In this document: positions 1 through 9,847 of the stretch, piece after piece
Layout: each line of letters opens with the position of its first letter
Position numbering within the stretch: position 1 is the first letter of the stretch
DNA from: an uncultured Clostridia bacterium
GTDB taxonomy: Bacteria; Bacillota; Clostridia; RGIG6154
Direction: 5' to 3'
Assembly: GCA_934446135.1 (NCBI GenBank)
Contig: CAKSDT010000029.1
Span: 1-18,023, forward strand
DNA: 18,023 nucleotides
Position numbers and translations under genes: made by a program
The notes under the pieces: generated by a model
What the model was told of the DNA's origin: nothing
The model's database searches: none
What the model saw: the letters and a program-made list of their open reading frames with translations, nothing else

Positions 1-304
1 CCAATACAACGTCAACACCGATATCACCCCAAGGCAAATCTTTAGCGTCTTTTTCAGCATAGATTTTAATTGTTTTGCCGTCAACTGTGATTGAATCGTC
101 GCCTGCAACAACTGTATGTTTGCCTTCGCCGATTACACCGCAGTAACCGCCCTGTGCTGTATCATATTTTAAAAGGTTAGCAAGCATTTTAGGATCTGTT
201 AAATCATTTATTGCAACAACTTCATAACCTTCTGCTCCGAACATCTGTCTGAAAGCAAGACGACCGATTCTGCCGAAGCCATTAATAGCAACTTTAACTG
301 ACAT
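1..304 (-). CDS. gap: Glyceraldehyde-3-phosphate dehydrogenase, N-terminal part (cut by window edge)
   Basis: The first 101 codons of a type I glyceraldehyde-3-phosphate dehydrogenase, the glycolytic enzyme that oxidises glyceraldehyde 3-phosphate to 1,3-bisphosphoglycerate with NAD+ in the cytoplasm. The translation begins MSVKVAINGFGRIGR, the classic N-terminal Rossmann nucleotide-binding motif (GFGRIGR at residues 9-15), and continues with the family segments AINDLTDPKMLANLLKYD and later DLPWGDIGVDVVL. The catalytic Cys lies beyond the window edge and cannot be checked. The ATG at 304-302 is preceded by AAGGAGG (313-319), so the start is firm. The gene has its own promoter just downstream of leuS and is probably transcribed separately from the obgE-leuS operon. 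Confidence 0.96.
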   Translation of the reverse strand, partial: MSVKVAINGFGRIGRLAFRQMFGAEGYEVVAINDLTDPKMLANLLKYDTAQGGYCGVIGEGKHTVVAGDDSITVDGKTIKIYAEKDAKDLPWGDIGVDVVL

Positions 305-335
305 AATTTTTTCCTCCTTAAATTTAACTAATGGT

Positions 336-364
336 ATTATACTCCTATTTTTGAATAAATACAA
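336..364 (-). promoter_or_regulatory. Sigma-A-type promoter of gap
   Basis: On the minus strand TTGTAT (359-364) and TATAAT (336-341) are separated by exactly 17 bp. The -10 hexamer is perfect, and the predicted start of transcription falls about 25 bases before the gap ATG, leaving room only for the AAGGAGG ribosome binding site. This supports gap as an independent transcription unit. Confidence 0.7.
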
Positions 365-393
365 GTATTTTTTGGTAATTTAACAATTTTATT

Positions 394-2805
<2,412 letters not shown>

Positions 2806-2819
2806 TTATATCTCTCCAA

Positions 2820-3173
2820 TCATTTTAACCAATTTGAAATATCTATCTGTTTTGCATCTGACCAAAGTCTTTCAAGACTGTAAAACATTCTTGAATCTTT
2901 AAGAAAAAGATGAACTATAATGCTTCCGTAATCCAAAAGCACCCATATTCCGCCTTCGTAACCTTCTATGTGGCTCGGTCTTACATCGATTTTTTCGAGT
3001 TCAAATTCAACTTCGCCGGCCAATGCTTTAAGCTGTGTGGTGTTTGATGCCGAAGCAATAACGAAGTAATCTGACATAACAGTTAAATCGTCTATTTTAA
3101 GGACAGTAATATCCTCGGCTTTTTTTAGGTCTAAAGCCTTAACGATTTTTTCAACCTGATCTATTAATTCCAT
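2820..3173 (-). CDS. rsfS: Ribosomal silencing factor RsfS (Iojap family)
   Basis: A 117-aa RsfS/Iojap protein. The family binds uL14 on the free 50S subunit and blocks joining with the 30S subunit, lowering translation when nutrients are scarce. Visible family features are the alternating alpha/beta DUF143 fold, the segment SDYFVIASASNTTQLKAL (about 34-51), the EGYEGGIWVLLDYG segment (about 69-82), and the terminal IVHLFLKDSRMFYSLERLW. Length and start match the family; the ATG has GGAGG upstream at a good distance. It sits 46 bp after yqeK and 14 bp before leuS, the usual Firmicutes neighbourhood of nadD and yqeK. Confidence 0.96.
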   Translation of the reverse strand: MELIDQVEKIVKALDLKKAEDITVLKIDDLTVMSDYFVIASASNTTQLKALAGEVEFELEKIDVRPSHIEGYEGGIWVLLDYGSIIVHLFLKDSRMFYSLERLWSDAKQIDISNWLK

Positions 3174-3204
3174 TTAATTTCCTCCGATTTTAAATTATTA
3201 ATTC

Positions 3205-3233
3205 ATTGTATCACAAAACTTACTTTTTTTCCA
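3205..3233 (-). promoter_or_regulatory. Possible internal promoter before rsfS-leuS
   Basis: In the 46-bp gap after yqeK and the end of yqeK, the minus strand reads TGGAAA (3228-3233), 17 bp, then TACAAT (3205-3210), with TG one base before the -10, an extended -10 arrangement (TGATACAAT). Four of six -35 bases match consensus. It would give rsfS and leuS an additional start inside the operon. The AT-rich background makes chance matches likely, so this is tentative. Confidence 0.35.
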
Positions 3234-3789
3234 TATTTTTTAAATAAAAATTTCTTGTTTTTACAGTTTCTTCAAAAATATCTTTGTCATTTCTTAAAAG
3301 ATAGTGCAAAGTCTGGTTAATGCAGTCAATAACCGCGCTGTCAAGATTTTTTTCGGAAGTTCTCCGTATGCTTTCAAGCCCTTCAAAATCACGGCCGGGT
3401 TCGGTCATATCAGCGACAAAAACGATTTTTTCGGTAAGCGACATATTCTCTCTGCCGAAAGTGTGATAAAAACAGGCGTTATAAATTTCTTCCGAAATCC
3501 CATACTTTTCTTTTGAAAGCACGGCACCTGCAGGACCGTGCAAAAGTGCCCTTGACAGAAAAACCTTATCGGGAAGATTAATTCCTTTTGTCAATTCCTG
3601 CATTTCATTTAAAGGTTTTTCTTTTGCAATATCGTGCAAAAGGCCTGCAATTTCACATACCGATTCATCACCGCCGTAAATTTTTGCGAGTTTTACCGCC
3701 GTTTCGGAAACTCCCATTATGTGTTTAAACCTTTTTGGGGATATTTCACTTTCAATATCTTCTAAAATTTTTTCTTTAAGGGAATTCAT
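3220..3789 (-). CDS. yqeK: YqeK-type HD-domain Ap4A hydrolase
   Basis: A 189-aa HD-domain phosphohydrolase of the YqeK family, which in Firmicutes hydrolyses diadenosine tetraphosphate symmetrically to two ADP. Metal ligands expected of the HD fold are visible: H23 (in KHIMGVSETA), H52-D53 (LLHDIAKEKP), H84 (LLHGPAGA), H109 (FYHTFGRE) and D127 (VFVADMTEPGRD). The gene follows nadD by 4 bp, and the ribosome binding site AGGTGAT overlaps the nadD stop codon, so the two are probably translationally coupled. The nadD-yqeK pairing is standard in Firmicutes and some other bacteria, and the family assignment is strong; the Ap4A activity is inferred from the family. Confidence 0.93.
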   Translation of the reverse strand: MNSLKEKILEDIESEISPKRFKHIMGVSETAVKLAKIYGGDESVCEIAGLLHDIAKEKPLNEMQELTKGINLPDKVFLSRALLHGPAGAVLSKEKYGISEEIYNACFYHTFGRENMSLTEKIVFVADMTEPGRDFEGLESIRRTSEKNLDSAVIDCINQTLHYLLRNDKDIFEETVKTRNFYLKNMEKK

Positions 3790-3793
3790 TTTA

Positions 3794-4390
3794 TCACCTG
3801 TACAGATAATTTTTGATTATATATTTATATACTGCGTCCGGAATATAATCTTTGCAGTCTTCGCCGCTTTTGAGCATTGCCCTTAGTTTTGTCGATGAAA
3901 TATCAGGAGTTTTGACATCAACAATTATGCTGTTGCAATTATACTTGTTTATTACCCTTTCGTACTTTTCAAAATACTGTTTTGATTTAAAAAGTCCGCT
4001 TCTGTCGACTGCAATGAACTTGTTTTCTTTTATAAGATTTTTACCGTTATACCAATCCGGAAGATCAAAAAAAGCGTCCGCACCCGTTATGAAATACACT
4101 TCATCATCGGGGTATAATTCTTTAAAATAGTTCATTGTGTTATATGTGTAACTTTTTTCACCGCTTTTTATTTCATAATCCGAAACATCGGTATTACAGC
4201 CTGAAAAGGCAAGTTTCGCCATATTTAATCTGTCATATTGATTTGATGTTATGTCCGATTTATGCGGCGGATCGCCTGCAACGGTGATTATGATTTTATC
4301 GCAGAAAGCGTTTTCCAAAAGAAAATTTACAAGAAATGTATGTCCGTTATGAACAGGGTCAAATGTTCCGCCGTAAATTCCGATTTTCAA
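3794..4390 (-). CDS. nadD: Nicotinate-nucleotide adenylyltransferase
   Basis: A 198-aa enzyme that transfers AMP from ATP to nicotinate mononucleotide, giving deamido-NAD in NAD synthesis. The nucleotidyltransferase signature GGTFDPVHNGH lies at residues 7-17, the substrate loop PPHK at 41-44, the ITGADAFFDLPDW segment at about 101-113, and the ISSTKLR ATP-binding motif at 164-170. The start is a TTG codon (4388-4390) giving MKIGIYGG; no ATG or GTG fits the conserved N-terminus, and a good CGGAGTGA ribosome binding site lies at 4396-4403, so the rare start is well supported. It lies 16 bp after obgE. The yhbY RNA-binding gene often found between obg and nadD is absent here. Confidence 0.96.
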   Translation of the reverse strand: MKIGIYGGTFDPVHNGHTFLVNFLLENAFCDKIIITVAGDPPHKSDITSNQYDRLNMAKLAFSGCNTDVSDYEIKSGEKSYTYNTMNYFKELYPDDEVYFITGADAFFDLPDWYNGKNLIKENKFIAVDRSGLFKSKQYFEKYERVINKYNCNSIIVDVKTPDISSTKLRAMLKSGEDCKDYIPDAVYKYIIKNYLYR

Positions 4391-4395
4391 TTAAA

Positions 4396-4403
4396 TCACT
4401 CCG
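4396..4403 (-). promoter_or_regulatory. Ribosome binding site deciding the TTG start of nadD
   Basis: CGGAGTGA on the minus strand, 5 bases before the TTG codon at 4388-4390. It is the only Shine-Dalgarno-like site in the short obgE-nadD gap and fixes the non-ATG start. Confidence 0.7.
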
Positions 4404-4406
4404 AAA

Positions 4407-5669
4407 TTAATACATAAATTCAAATTCGAGGTCAAGCATCTTAACAGTATCGCCCTCTTTTACACCTTTTTTCTCAAGTGCTTTTACGATGCCGCTTTTT
4501 CTGAGCATAGTCTGAAAATAACCCAATGATTCATAATCATCAAAGTTTATTGAATTTATAAGTTTTTTAACATAAGGTCCGGTGACCTCAAATACTCCGT
4601 CTTTTAGAGTTACTTCAAACGGATTTTCAAAAGTTTCCTCAAATACTTCAACTTCTTCTATTACAGTTTCAGGTACGGGTATTGTTTGCAAAAGTCCGCC
4701 TGTATACTTAACCAATGCGTCTACGCCGCTTTTGGTTGCCGCCGAAATTTCAAAGAAGGGGAGACCCAATCCGTCTATTTTCTTTTTAAATTCTTCATAT
4801 GCCTTTTCATCTGTTACAATATCTGTCTTATTTGCCGCAACTATCTGCGGTTTTTTTGAGAGTTCGGAATCATATTCTTTTAACTCTTTGTTTATAATGT
4901 CAAAGTCTTCGGACGGGTTTCTTCCCTCAGTTCCGGAAACATCAACTACATGAATTAAAAGTCTTGTCCTTTGAATGTGACGCAGAAATTCGTGACCCAA
5001 ACCTGCCCCCTGTGCAGCACCTTCTATAAGCCCCGGAATATCGGCCGCAACGAAACTTACGCCTTCGCCGGCATCAACCACACCGAGATTCGGAATAAGA
5101 GTTGTAAAGTGATAGTTTGCAATTTTGGGCTTTGCGGCTGAAATCACAGATAAGAGTGTGGATTTTCCGACATTCGGGAAACCTATAAACCCAACATCGG
5201 CAAGAAGTCTGAGTTCAAGTTCAAGTTCTTTCTCTTCACCGTCCAAACCAACTTTTGCAAATTTCGGTGCCTGTCTTGTAGGAGTGGCAAAATGACAGTT
5301 TCCCCAACCGCCCGAGCCGCCTTTTGCAGCAATAAACTCGAAATCTTTCTTGCTTAGGTCTGCAATAACTCTTCCGTCTTTTTTTACTACAGTTCCCAAA
5401 GGAACTCCGATGTATAACGATGCACCGTTTTTGCCGTGGCATCTTTTCTTAAGACCGTCCTGACCGTTTTCTGCGGCAAATTTTTTCTTATATTTAAAAT
5501 CTAAAAGTGTTGAAAGGGAAGTGTTTACTTTAAGAATAACATCTCCGCCCCGTCCGCCGTCTCCGCCGTCCGGACCTCCCGAAGCAACATATTTTTCTCT
5601 GTGAAACGACATACTTCCGCTTCCGCCGTTACCTGCTTTAACAAAAATTCTGGCTTTATCTGTAAACAT
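4407..5669 (-). CDS. obgE: Obg-family GTPase ObgE/CgtA
   Basis: A 420-aa GTPase that binds the 50S subunit, acts in late ribosome assembly and links growth to (p)ppGpp. Three domains are visible: the glycine-rich Obg fold (about 1-158, with GGPDGGDGGRGGDV), the G domain (G1 GFPNVGKST 163-171, G3 DIPG 210-213, G4 NKTD 280-283, SA 309-310), and the C-terminal OCT domain (about 350-420) found in Firmicutes-type Obg. The reading frame stays open to 5702, but the family N-terminus is MFTDKARIFVKAG and AAGGAG (5676-5681) sits 6 bases before the ATG at 5669, so the shorter start is chosen. It heads the obgE-nadD-yqeK-rsfS-leuS operon, directly downstream of the rplU-rpmA terminator. Confidence 0.98.
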   Translation of the reverse strand: MFTDKARIFVKAGNGGSGSMSFHREKYVASGGPDGGDGGRGGDVILKVNTSLSTLLDFKYKKKFAAENGQDGLKKRCHGKNGASLYIGVPLGTVVKKDGRVIADLSKKDFEFIAAKGGSGGWGNCHFATPTRQAPKFAKVGLDGEEKELELELRLLADVGFIGFPNVGKSTLLSVISAAKPKIANYHFTTLIPNLGVVDAGEGVSFVAADIPGLIEGAAQGAGLGHEFLRHIQRTRLLIHVVDVSGTEGRNPSEDFDIINKELKEYDSELSKKPQIVAANKTDIVTDEKAYEEFKKKIDGLGLPFFEISAATKSGVDALVKYTGGLLQTIPVPETVIEEVEVFEETFENPFEVTLKDGVFEVTGPYVKKLINSINFDDYESLGYFQTMLRKSGIVKALEKKGVKEGDTVKMLDLEFEFMY

Positions 5670-5675
5670 TGTTAT

Positions 5676-5681
5676 CTCCTT
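5676..5681 (-). promoter_or_regulatory. Ribosome binding site deciding the start of obgE
   Basis: AAGGAG on the minus strand, 6 bases before the ATG at 5669-5667. The in-frame upstream ATG at 5702 lies before this site and encodes 11 residues foreign to the Obg family, so it is not the start. Confidence 0.75.
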
Positions 5682-5698
5682 AAATAAAAATATGTGAG

Positions 5699-5749
5699 GC
5701 ATAAATAAATCAAATAATATTATTTTTCGGTTATTTAACTTATTTATGC
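5699..5749 (-). repeat. AT-rich nested inverted repeat upstream of obgE
   Basis: GCATAAATAA (5699-5708) and its exact complement TTATTTATGC (5740-5749) flank 31 bp that contain a second perfect palindrome, AAATAATATTATTT (5712-5725). In RNA this could fold into an AU-rich hairpin in the obgE leader, or it could be a protein-binding site in DNA. There is no U-tract after it in the obgE direction, so it is not a usual terminator. I could not identify a convincing -35/-10 pair for obgE in this gap. Confidence 0.45.
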
Positions 5750-5780
5750 GTACTTTTTAAAATGTGCAAAAGTGTAATTT

Positions 5781-5810
5781 AAACAAAACGGTGCCGAATT
5801 TCGGCACCGT
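5781..5810 (-). terminator. Rho-independent terminator of rplU-rpmA
   Basis: Minus strand: ACGGTGCCGAA, one base, TTCGGCACCGT (5788-5810), a GC-rich perfect inverted repeat of 11 bp arms, followed at once by TTTTGTTT. It begins 14 bp after the rpmA stop and separates the ribosomal protein operon from obgE. Confidence 0.92.
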
Positions 5811-5823
5811 ACATTTTGTTTTG

Positions 5824-6081
5824 TTATTCAGCTGTGTAAACACTTACCTGTTTTTTAGACTTGCCATATCTTTCAAATTTAACATGTCCGTCAGCAACAG
5901 CAAAAAGTGTATCGTCGCCGCCTTTTTTAACATTAAGACCGGGATAGATTTTTGTTCCTCTCTGTCTTACCAAAATATTTCCGGCTGTAACAAACTGTCC
6001 GTCAGCTCTCTTAACACCAAGTCTTTTGGATTCGGAGTCTCTGCCGTTTTTGGTACTGCCGACACCTTTCTTATGAGCCAT
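5824..6081 (-). CDS. rpmA: 50S ribosomal protein L27 (bL27), form without N-terminal extension
   Basis: An 85-aa bL27, a 50S protein whose N-terminal tail reaches the peptidyl transferase centre. The sequence starts MAHKKGVGSTKNGRDS and continues with SKRLGVKRADGQFVTAGN and VRQRGTKIYPGLNV, all family hallmarks. Most Firmicutes L27 proteins are made with an extension of about nine residues (ending in a LQFFA-type motif) that the Prp protease removes. Here there is none: the ATG at 6081 directly precedes AHKK and has a strong GGAGGTG ribosome binding site 7 bases upstream. The gap to rplU is only 51 bp, so the prp gene normally lying between them in Firmicutes is also missing at this locus. A terminator follows. 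Confidence 0.98.
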   Translation of the reverse strand: MAHKKGVGSTKNGRDSESKRLGVKRADGQFVTAGNILVRQRGTKIYPGLNVKKGGDDTLFAVADGHVKFERYGKSKKQVSVYTAE

Positions 6082-6132
6082 TTTTTTGCACCTCCGTTAC
6101 TTATGCAAATGAGATAATAGTTTTAATAAAAA

Positions 6133-6435
6133 CTATAAGTTGATTTTTTCGATTTTAACCTTAGTATAAGGCTGTCTGTGTCCCTGTTTTTTGTGATAGC
6201 CTTTTTTAGGTTTGTACTTGTAAACGATAATTTTCTTATCTTTACCGTGACCTAAAACAGTTGCGTCAACAGAAGCATTTGCAGGATTTACTGTAAATTC
6301 GCCGTCATTTGAAACTGCGATAACTTCATCAAACTTAACTGCGGCACCTTCTTCAGCATCTTTCTTTTCAATGAAAAGAACATCGCCTTCAGAAACTTTA
6401 TACTGTTTACCACCTGTTACGATAATAGCGTACAT
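6133..6435 (-). CDS. rplU: 50S ribosomal protein L21 (bL21)
   Basis: A 100-aa bL21, a 23S rRNA-binding protein of the large subunit. It begins MYAIIVTGGKQYKVSEGDVL and ends in the basic segment YKPKKGYHKKQGHRQPYTKVKIEKI, both typical of the family. The frame is open to 6549, but that upstream ATG lies at the -10 element of the promoter, before the predicted transcription start; the ATG at 6435 has AGGAGGTGA 7 bases upstream and matches the family N-terminus. First gene of the rplU-rpmA operon. It has its own near-perfect promoter and a structured leader. Confidence 0.98.
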   Translation of the reverse strand: MYAIIVTGGKQYKVSEGDVLFIEKKDAEEGAAVKFDEVIAVSNDGEFTVNPANASVDATVLGHGKDKKIIVYKYKPKKGYHKKQGHRQPYTKVKIEKINL

Positions 6436-6536
6436 AATGGTTTCACCTCCTGATTTCAGACTCGCTCTTGCCGGCGGAAAATAATTAAATTTTAAAAATT
6501 TCCGCTTCAAAAAAGCCGGCTCAATGCGGTTACCAT
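6436..6536 (-). ncRNA. Structured 5' leader of rplU (probable L21 leader)
   Basis: The roughly 100-base untranslated leader can fold into a stem in which GCGGAAA (minus strand, 6499-6505) pairs with TTTCCGC (6474-6480), extended by GCCG near 6517-6520 pairing with CGGC at 6470-6473, with a U-rich bulge on the 5' side. Firmicutes rplU mRNAs are known to carry a conserved L21 leader thought to give feedback control by L21. Position and structure agree with that element, but I identified it by context and folding by eye, not by a covariance model. Confidence 0.55.
6443..6451 (-). promoter_or_regulatory. Ribosome binding site deciding the start of rplU
   Basis: AGGAGGTGA on the minus strand, 7 bases before the ATG at 6435-6433, selecting it over the in-frame ATG at 6549. 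Confidence 0.75.
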
Positions 6537-6539
6537 AAG

Positions 6540-6568
6540 ATAATACCATATCTTAACCATTTTGTCAA
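6540..6568 (-). promoter_or_regulatory. Strong sigma-A-type promoter of rplU-rpmA
   Basis: Minus strand TTGACA (6563-6568), 17 bp, TATTAT (6540-6545): a perfect -35 and a five-of-six -10. It gives a leader of about 100 bases before the rplU ATG, as expected for a highly expressed ribosomal protein operon with leader control. Confidence 0.85.
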
Positions 6569-6655
6569 TATATTTTTGTATGTTTTATCTTCTGTGCTTA
6601 GTAATGTATCATCTTAAGTTTCCGTTGGTAATTCTCTTATATCAACTGTCTTATT

Positions 6656-9600
6656 TTAATTAAGCAAATCTATTGCTTTGATTCCCGATATGCTTTCTTC
6701 CAGTACATCAAGCAAAATTTTAACAGTGTCGAGAGATGTAAATATTGTTACACCGTTTTGTACGGCACATTTTCTTATTGCGGCACCGTCCTCATAATGA
6801 ATTCCCGAGAGAATCGCCCTGGTATTTATTATATAACTTACATAGCCGTTTCGTATTGACTGAAGAATTTCATCGCTTCCTTCACTCAATTTGCCGCTGA
6901 GTTTTGTTCTTATACCATGCTCCTTCAAAAAGTTTGCCGTGCCTACGGTTGCTTCAATGCTGAATCCCAAGTCATAAAATCTTTTGACAAGAGGAAGGGC
7001 TTCTTCTTTGTCCTCGTCGGCGAGGGTTACTATAACAGTTCCGTAGTCCTTCATTTTTATTCCCGACGCCTGAAGTGCCTTATACAATGCACGGTTTAAT
7101 TTTTTGTCATATCCTATTGCTTCACCCGTAGATTTCATTTCGGGGGAAAGGTACGCATCAAGACCTGAAAGTTTCTCAAAGGAAAAAGCGGGAGCCTTGA
7201 CAAAATAACTTTCCTTTTCGGGAATTGTTATATTTTCTATACCTTGCTCTCTAAGGCTTATTCCAAGAATAACATTGGTTGCGATTGTAACAAGATTCAC
7301 ACCTGTTGATTTTGACAAAAAAGGCACGCTTCTCGATGCTCTAGGATTAACCTCGATAACAAACACATCTTCATTTTTGTCAACAATAAACTGTATGTTA
7401 AAAAGTCCTATTATACCTATTCCGATGCCGAGCCTTTTGGTATAGTCAAAAATAGTTTCCTTAACTTTTTCCGATATACTGTAGGGGGGATATACGCTGA
7501 TGGAGTCGCCGGAATGAACTCCTGTTCTTTCAACAAGCTCCATAATTCCCGGGACAAATACATTTTCTCCGTCACAAATAGCGTCGACTTCAACTTCTTT
7601 TCCGACTATATATTTGTCGACCAGTACCGGTTTGTCTTTATCAACTTTAACGGCATTATTAAGATAATATCTTAAAGATTTTTCCTTTGAAACTATCTCC
7701 ATTGCCCGTCCGCCCAATACGAAACTCGGTCTTACCAAAACAGGGTACCCTATTTTTTCTGCCGCTTTAACTCCCGATTCTATGTCGGTCACTGCAAGAC
7801 CTGTCGGATTTGGAATCTTAAGGGATTTAATCACTTCATCAAAAGCGTCCCTGTTTTCGGCTTTTTCTATGCCGCCGCAATCCGTTCCTATTATCTTAAC
7901 TCCTCTGTCTGAAAGAGGTTTTGCCAGATTTACTGCAGTCTGACCTCCGAGCGTTGCAATTACGCCAAGCGGTTTTTCGTATAAGACAACATTCATAACA
8001 TCTTCTACTGTAAGCGGTTCGAAGTAAAGTTTATCGGCAGTTGTATAATCAGTTGAAACTGTTTCAGGGTTGTTATTAATAACTATTGCTTCGTATCCGG
8101 CGTCGTGAATAGCATGGACTGCGTGAACTGTTGAATAGTCAAATTCAACTCCCTGTCCGATTCTTATAGGGCCGGACCCCAGAACTATGATTTTTTTCCT
8201 GTCCGAAACTATTGATTCATTTTCGTCTTCATATGTTGAATAAAAGTAGGGAACATAACTTTCAAACTCGCTTGCACAGGTGTCAATCATTTTGTAGACA
8301 GGGAAAAGTCCGAGTTTTAGTCTTAAGTTATAAATTTCGTCTTCGGTTGTCCCCCAAAGGTCTGCTATGTATGAATCCGAAAATCCCATTTTTTTAGCCA
8401 GACGCAGCATTTCTTCATTGTTTATGTTCTTTTCCATTTCCTTTTCAAAGTCAACTATTTTTTTAATCTTATCAAGGAAAAACATATCTATTTGAGTAAT
8501 ATTGCATATCCTTGAATGGTCTACGCCCATCCACATAAGTTGGGAAATTGCGTAAAGTCTGTCATCTGTTCCTTCTTTTACATAATCCAAAAGTTGTTCT
8601 TCGGTCATATTTTTAGAGTCAAACTTTTCCATATGAATATGATTTTTGCCTGTTTCAAGTGATCGGATTGCCTTAAGCAAACTTTCTTCAATCGTTCTTC
8701 CCACGCTCATTACTTCTCCCGTTGCTTTCATTTGGGTTGAAAGTGTGTTTGACGCAAGTGTAAACTTGTCAAACGGAAATCTCGGCATTTTTGTAACTAT
8801 GTAGTCAAGTGCAGGCTCAAAGCAGGCAGGGGTGTTAACAAGCATTATTTCGTCAAGATTCATACCGACCGCAATTTTTGCACTTACTCTTGCTATCGGA
8901 TAACCCGTTGCTTTTGATGCCAATGCGGAAGACCTCGAAACCCTTGGATTTACCTCTATCACATAATAGTTAAAAGACTGTGGATCAAGTGCAAACTGAA
9001 CATTGCATCCGCCCTTAACTCCGAGTTTTCGTATTATTTTAAGGGCACTGTCACGAAACATCTGATATTCTTTGTTTGTAAGTGTCTGGCTGGGTGCAAC
9101 CACTATTGAATCCCCTGTATGTATTCCGACCGGGTCTAAGTTTTCCATATTGCACACTGTAATTGCAGTATCATTTGCATCACGAATTACTTCATATTCG
9201 ATTTCTTTATATCCTTTTATGCTTTTTTCTATCAGGACCTGATGAACAGGCGAAAGTGCAAGAGCATTTTTCATCATTTCTTCAAGTTCCTGTTCATTGT
9301 CCGCAAATCCGCCGCCTGTGCCGCCTAATGTAAATGCAGGCCGCAATATCACAGGATAACCTATTTTTTCTGCAGCATCTTTAGCCTCTTCAATTGAATA
9401 TGTAATTTCGGACGGAACAACAGGCTCTCCTATTTCAAAGCAGAGTTCTTTGAAAAGTTCTCTATCCTCAGCACGCTCTATTGATTCGGCGTCAGTTCCC
9501 AAAAGTTCAACGCCGCATTCTTTTAAGATTCCTTTTTTATGAAGTTTCATTGCAATATTAAGGCCTGTCTGTCCGCCTATTCCGGGGACTATCGCATCAG

Positions 9601-9847
9601 GTCTTTCATATCTTACAATTCTTGCGGCATATGAAAGTGTAAGCGGTTCCATATAAACCTTGTCGGCAATAGTTGTATCTGTCATAATTGTTGCCGGATT
9701 TGAGTTTAAAAGAATTACTTCATATCCTTCTTCACGGAGGGCAAGGCAAGCCTGGGTGCCGGCATAGTCGAATTCTGCTGCCTGTCCTATCACAATAGGG
9801 CCGGAACCAATAACCATTATTTTCTTGATATCTGTTCTTTTAGGCAT
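6656..9847 (-). CDS. carB: Carbamoyl-phosphate synthase large subunit
   Basis: The 1063-aa synthetase subunit; with CarA it makes carbamoyl phosphate from bicarbonate, glutamine-derived ammonia and two ATP for pyrimidine and arginine synthesis. Two homologous ATP-grasp halves are clear: the first opens MVIGSGPIVIGQAAEFDYAG and the second, near residue 555, VLGSGPIRIGQGVEFDYS. Each has the family segments (RPAFTLGGTGGG and RPSFVLGGRAMEIV; EVNPRVSRSSALASKATGYPIA and EVNPRASRSVPFLSKSTG). The C-terminal methylglyoxal-synthase-like domain (about 930-1063, with ATVGTANFLKEHGI and SYIINT) is the usual site of allosteric effectors. Length is near the family norm of about 1070. The start overlaps the carA end by 8 bp, with GGAGGAGGG inside carA, so the two subunits are translationally coupled. 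No clear terminator follows carB. Confidence 0.98.
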   Translation of the reverse strand: MPKRTDIKKIMVIGSGPIVIGQAAEFDYAGTQACLALREEGYEVILLNSNPATIMTDTTIADKVYMEPLTLSYAARIVRYERPDAIVPGIGGQTGLNIAMKLHKKGILKECGVELLGTDAESIERAEDRELFKELCFEIGEPVVPSEITYSIEEAKDAAEKIGYPVILRPAFTLGGTGGGFADNEQELEEMMKNALALSPVHQVLIEKSIKGYKEIEYEVIRDANDTAITVCNMENLDPVGIHTGDSIVVAPSQTLTNKEYQMFRDSALKIIRKLGVKGGCNVQFALDPQSFNYYVIEVNPRVSRSSALASKATGYPIARVSAKIAVGMNLDEIMLVNTPACFEPALDYIVTKMPRFPFDKFTLASNTLSTQMKATGEVMSVGRTIEESLLKAIRSLETGKNHIHMEKFDSKNMTEEQLLDYVKEGTDDRLYAISQLMWMGVDHSRICNITQIDMFFLDKIKKIVDFEKEMEKNINNEEMLRLAKKMGFSDSYIADLWGTTEDEIYNLRLKLGLFPVYKMIDTCASEFESYVPYFYSTYEDENESIVSDRKKIIVLGSGPIRIGQGVEFDYSTVHAVHAIHDAGYEAIVINNNPETVSTDYTTADKLYFEPLTVEDVMNVVLYEKPLGVIATLGGQTAVNLAKPLSDRGVKIIGTDCGGIEKAENRDAFDEVIKSLKIPNPTGLAVTDIESGVKAAEKIGYPVLVRPSFVLGGRAMEIVSKEKSLRYYLNNAVKVDKDKPVLVDKYIVGKEVEVDAICDGENVFVPGIMELVERTGVHSGDSISVYPPYSISEKVKETIFDYTKRLGIGIGIIGLFNIQFIVDKNEDVFVIEVNPRASRSVPFLSKSTGVNLVTIATNVILGISLREQGIENITIPEKESYFVKAPAFSFEKLSGLDAYLSPEMKSTGEAIGYDKKLNRALYKALQASGIKMKDYGTVIVTLADEDKEEALPLVKRFYDLGFSIEATVGTANFLKEHGIRTKLSGKLSEGSDEILQSIRNGYVSYIINTRAILSGIHYEDGAAIRKCAVQNGVTIFTSLDTVKILLDVLEESISGIKAIDLLN

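Noticed and set aside
6436..6549. Extended N-terminus of L21 from an ATG at 6549
   Set aside because: The ATG lies at the promoter -10, before the predicted transcription start, and the added residues do not belong to the L21 family.
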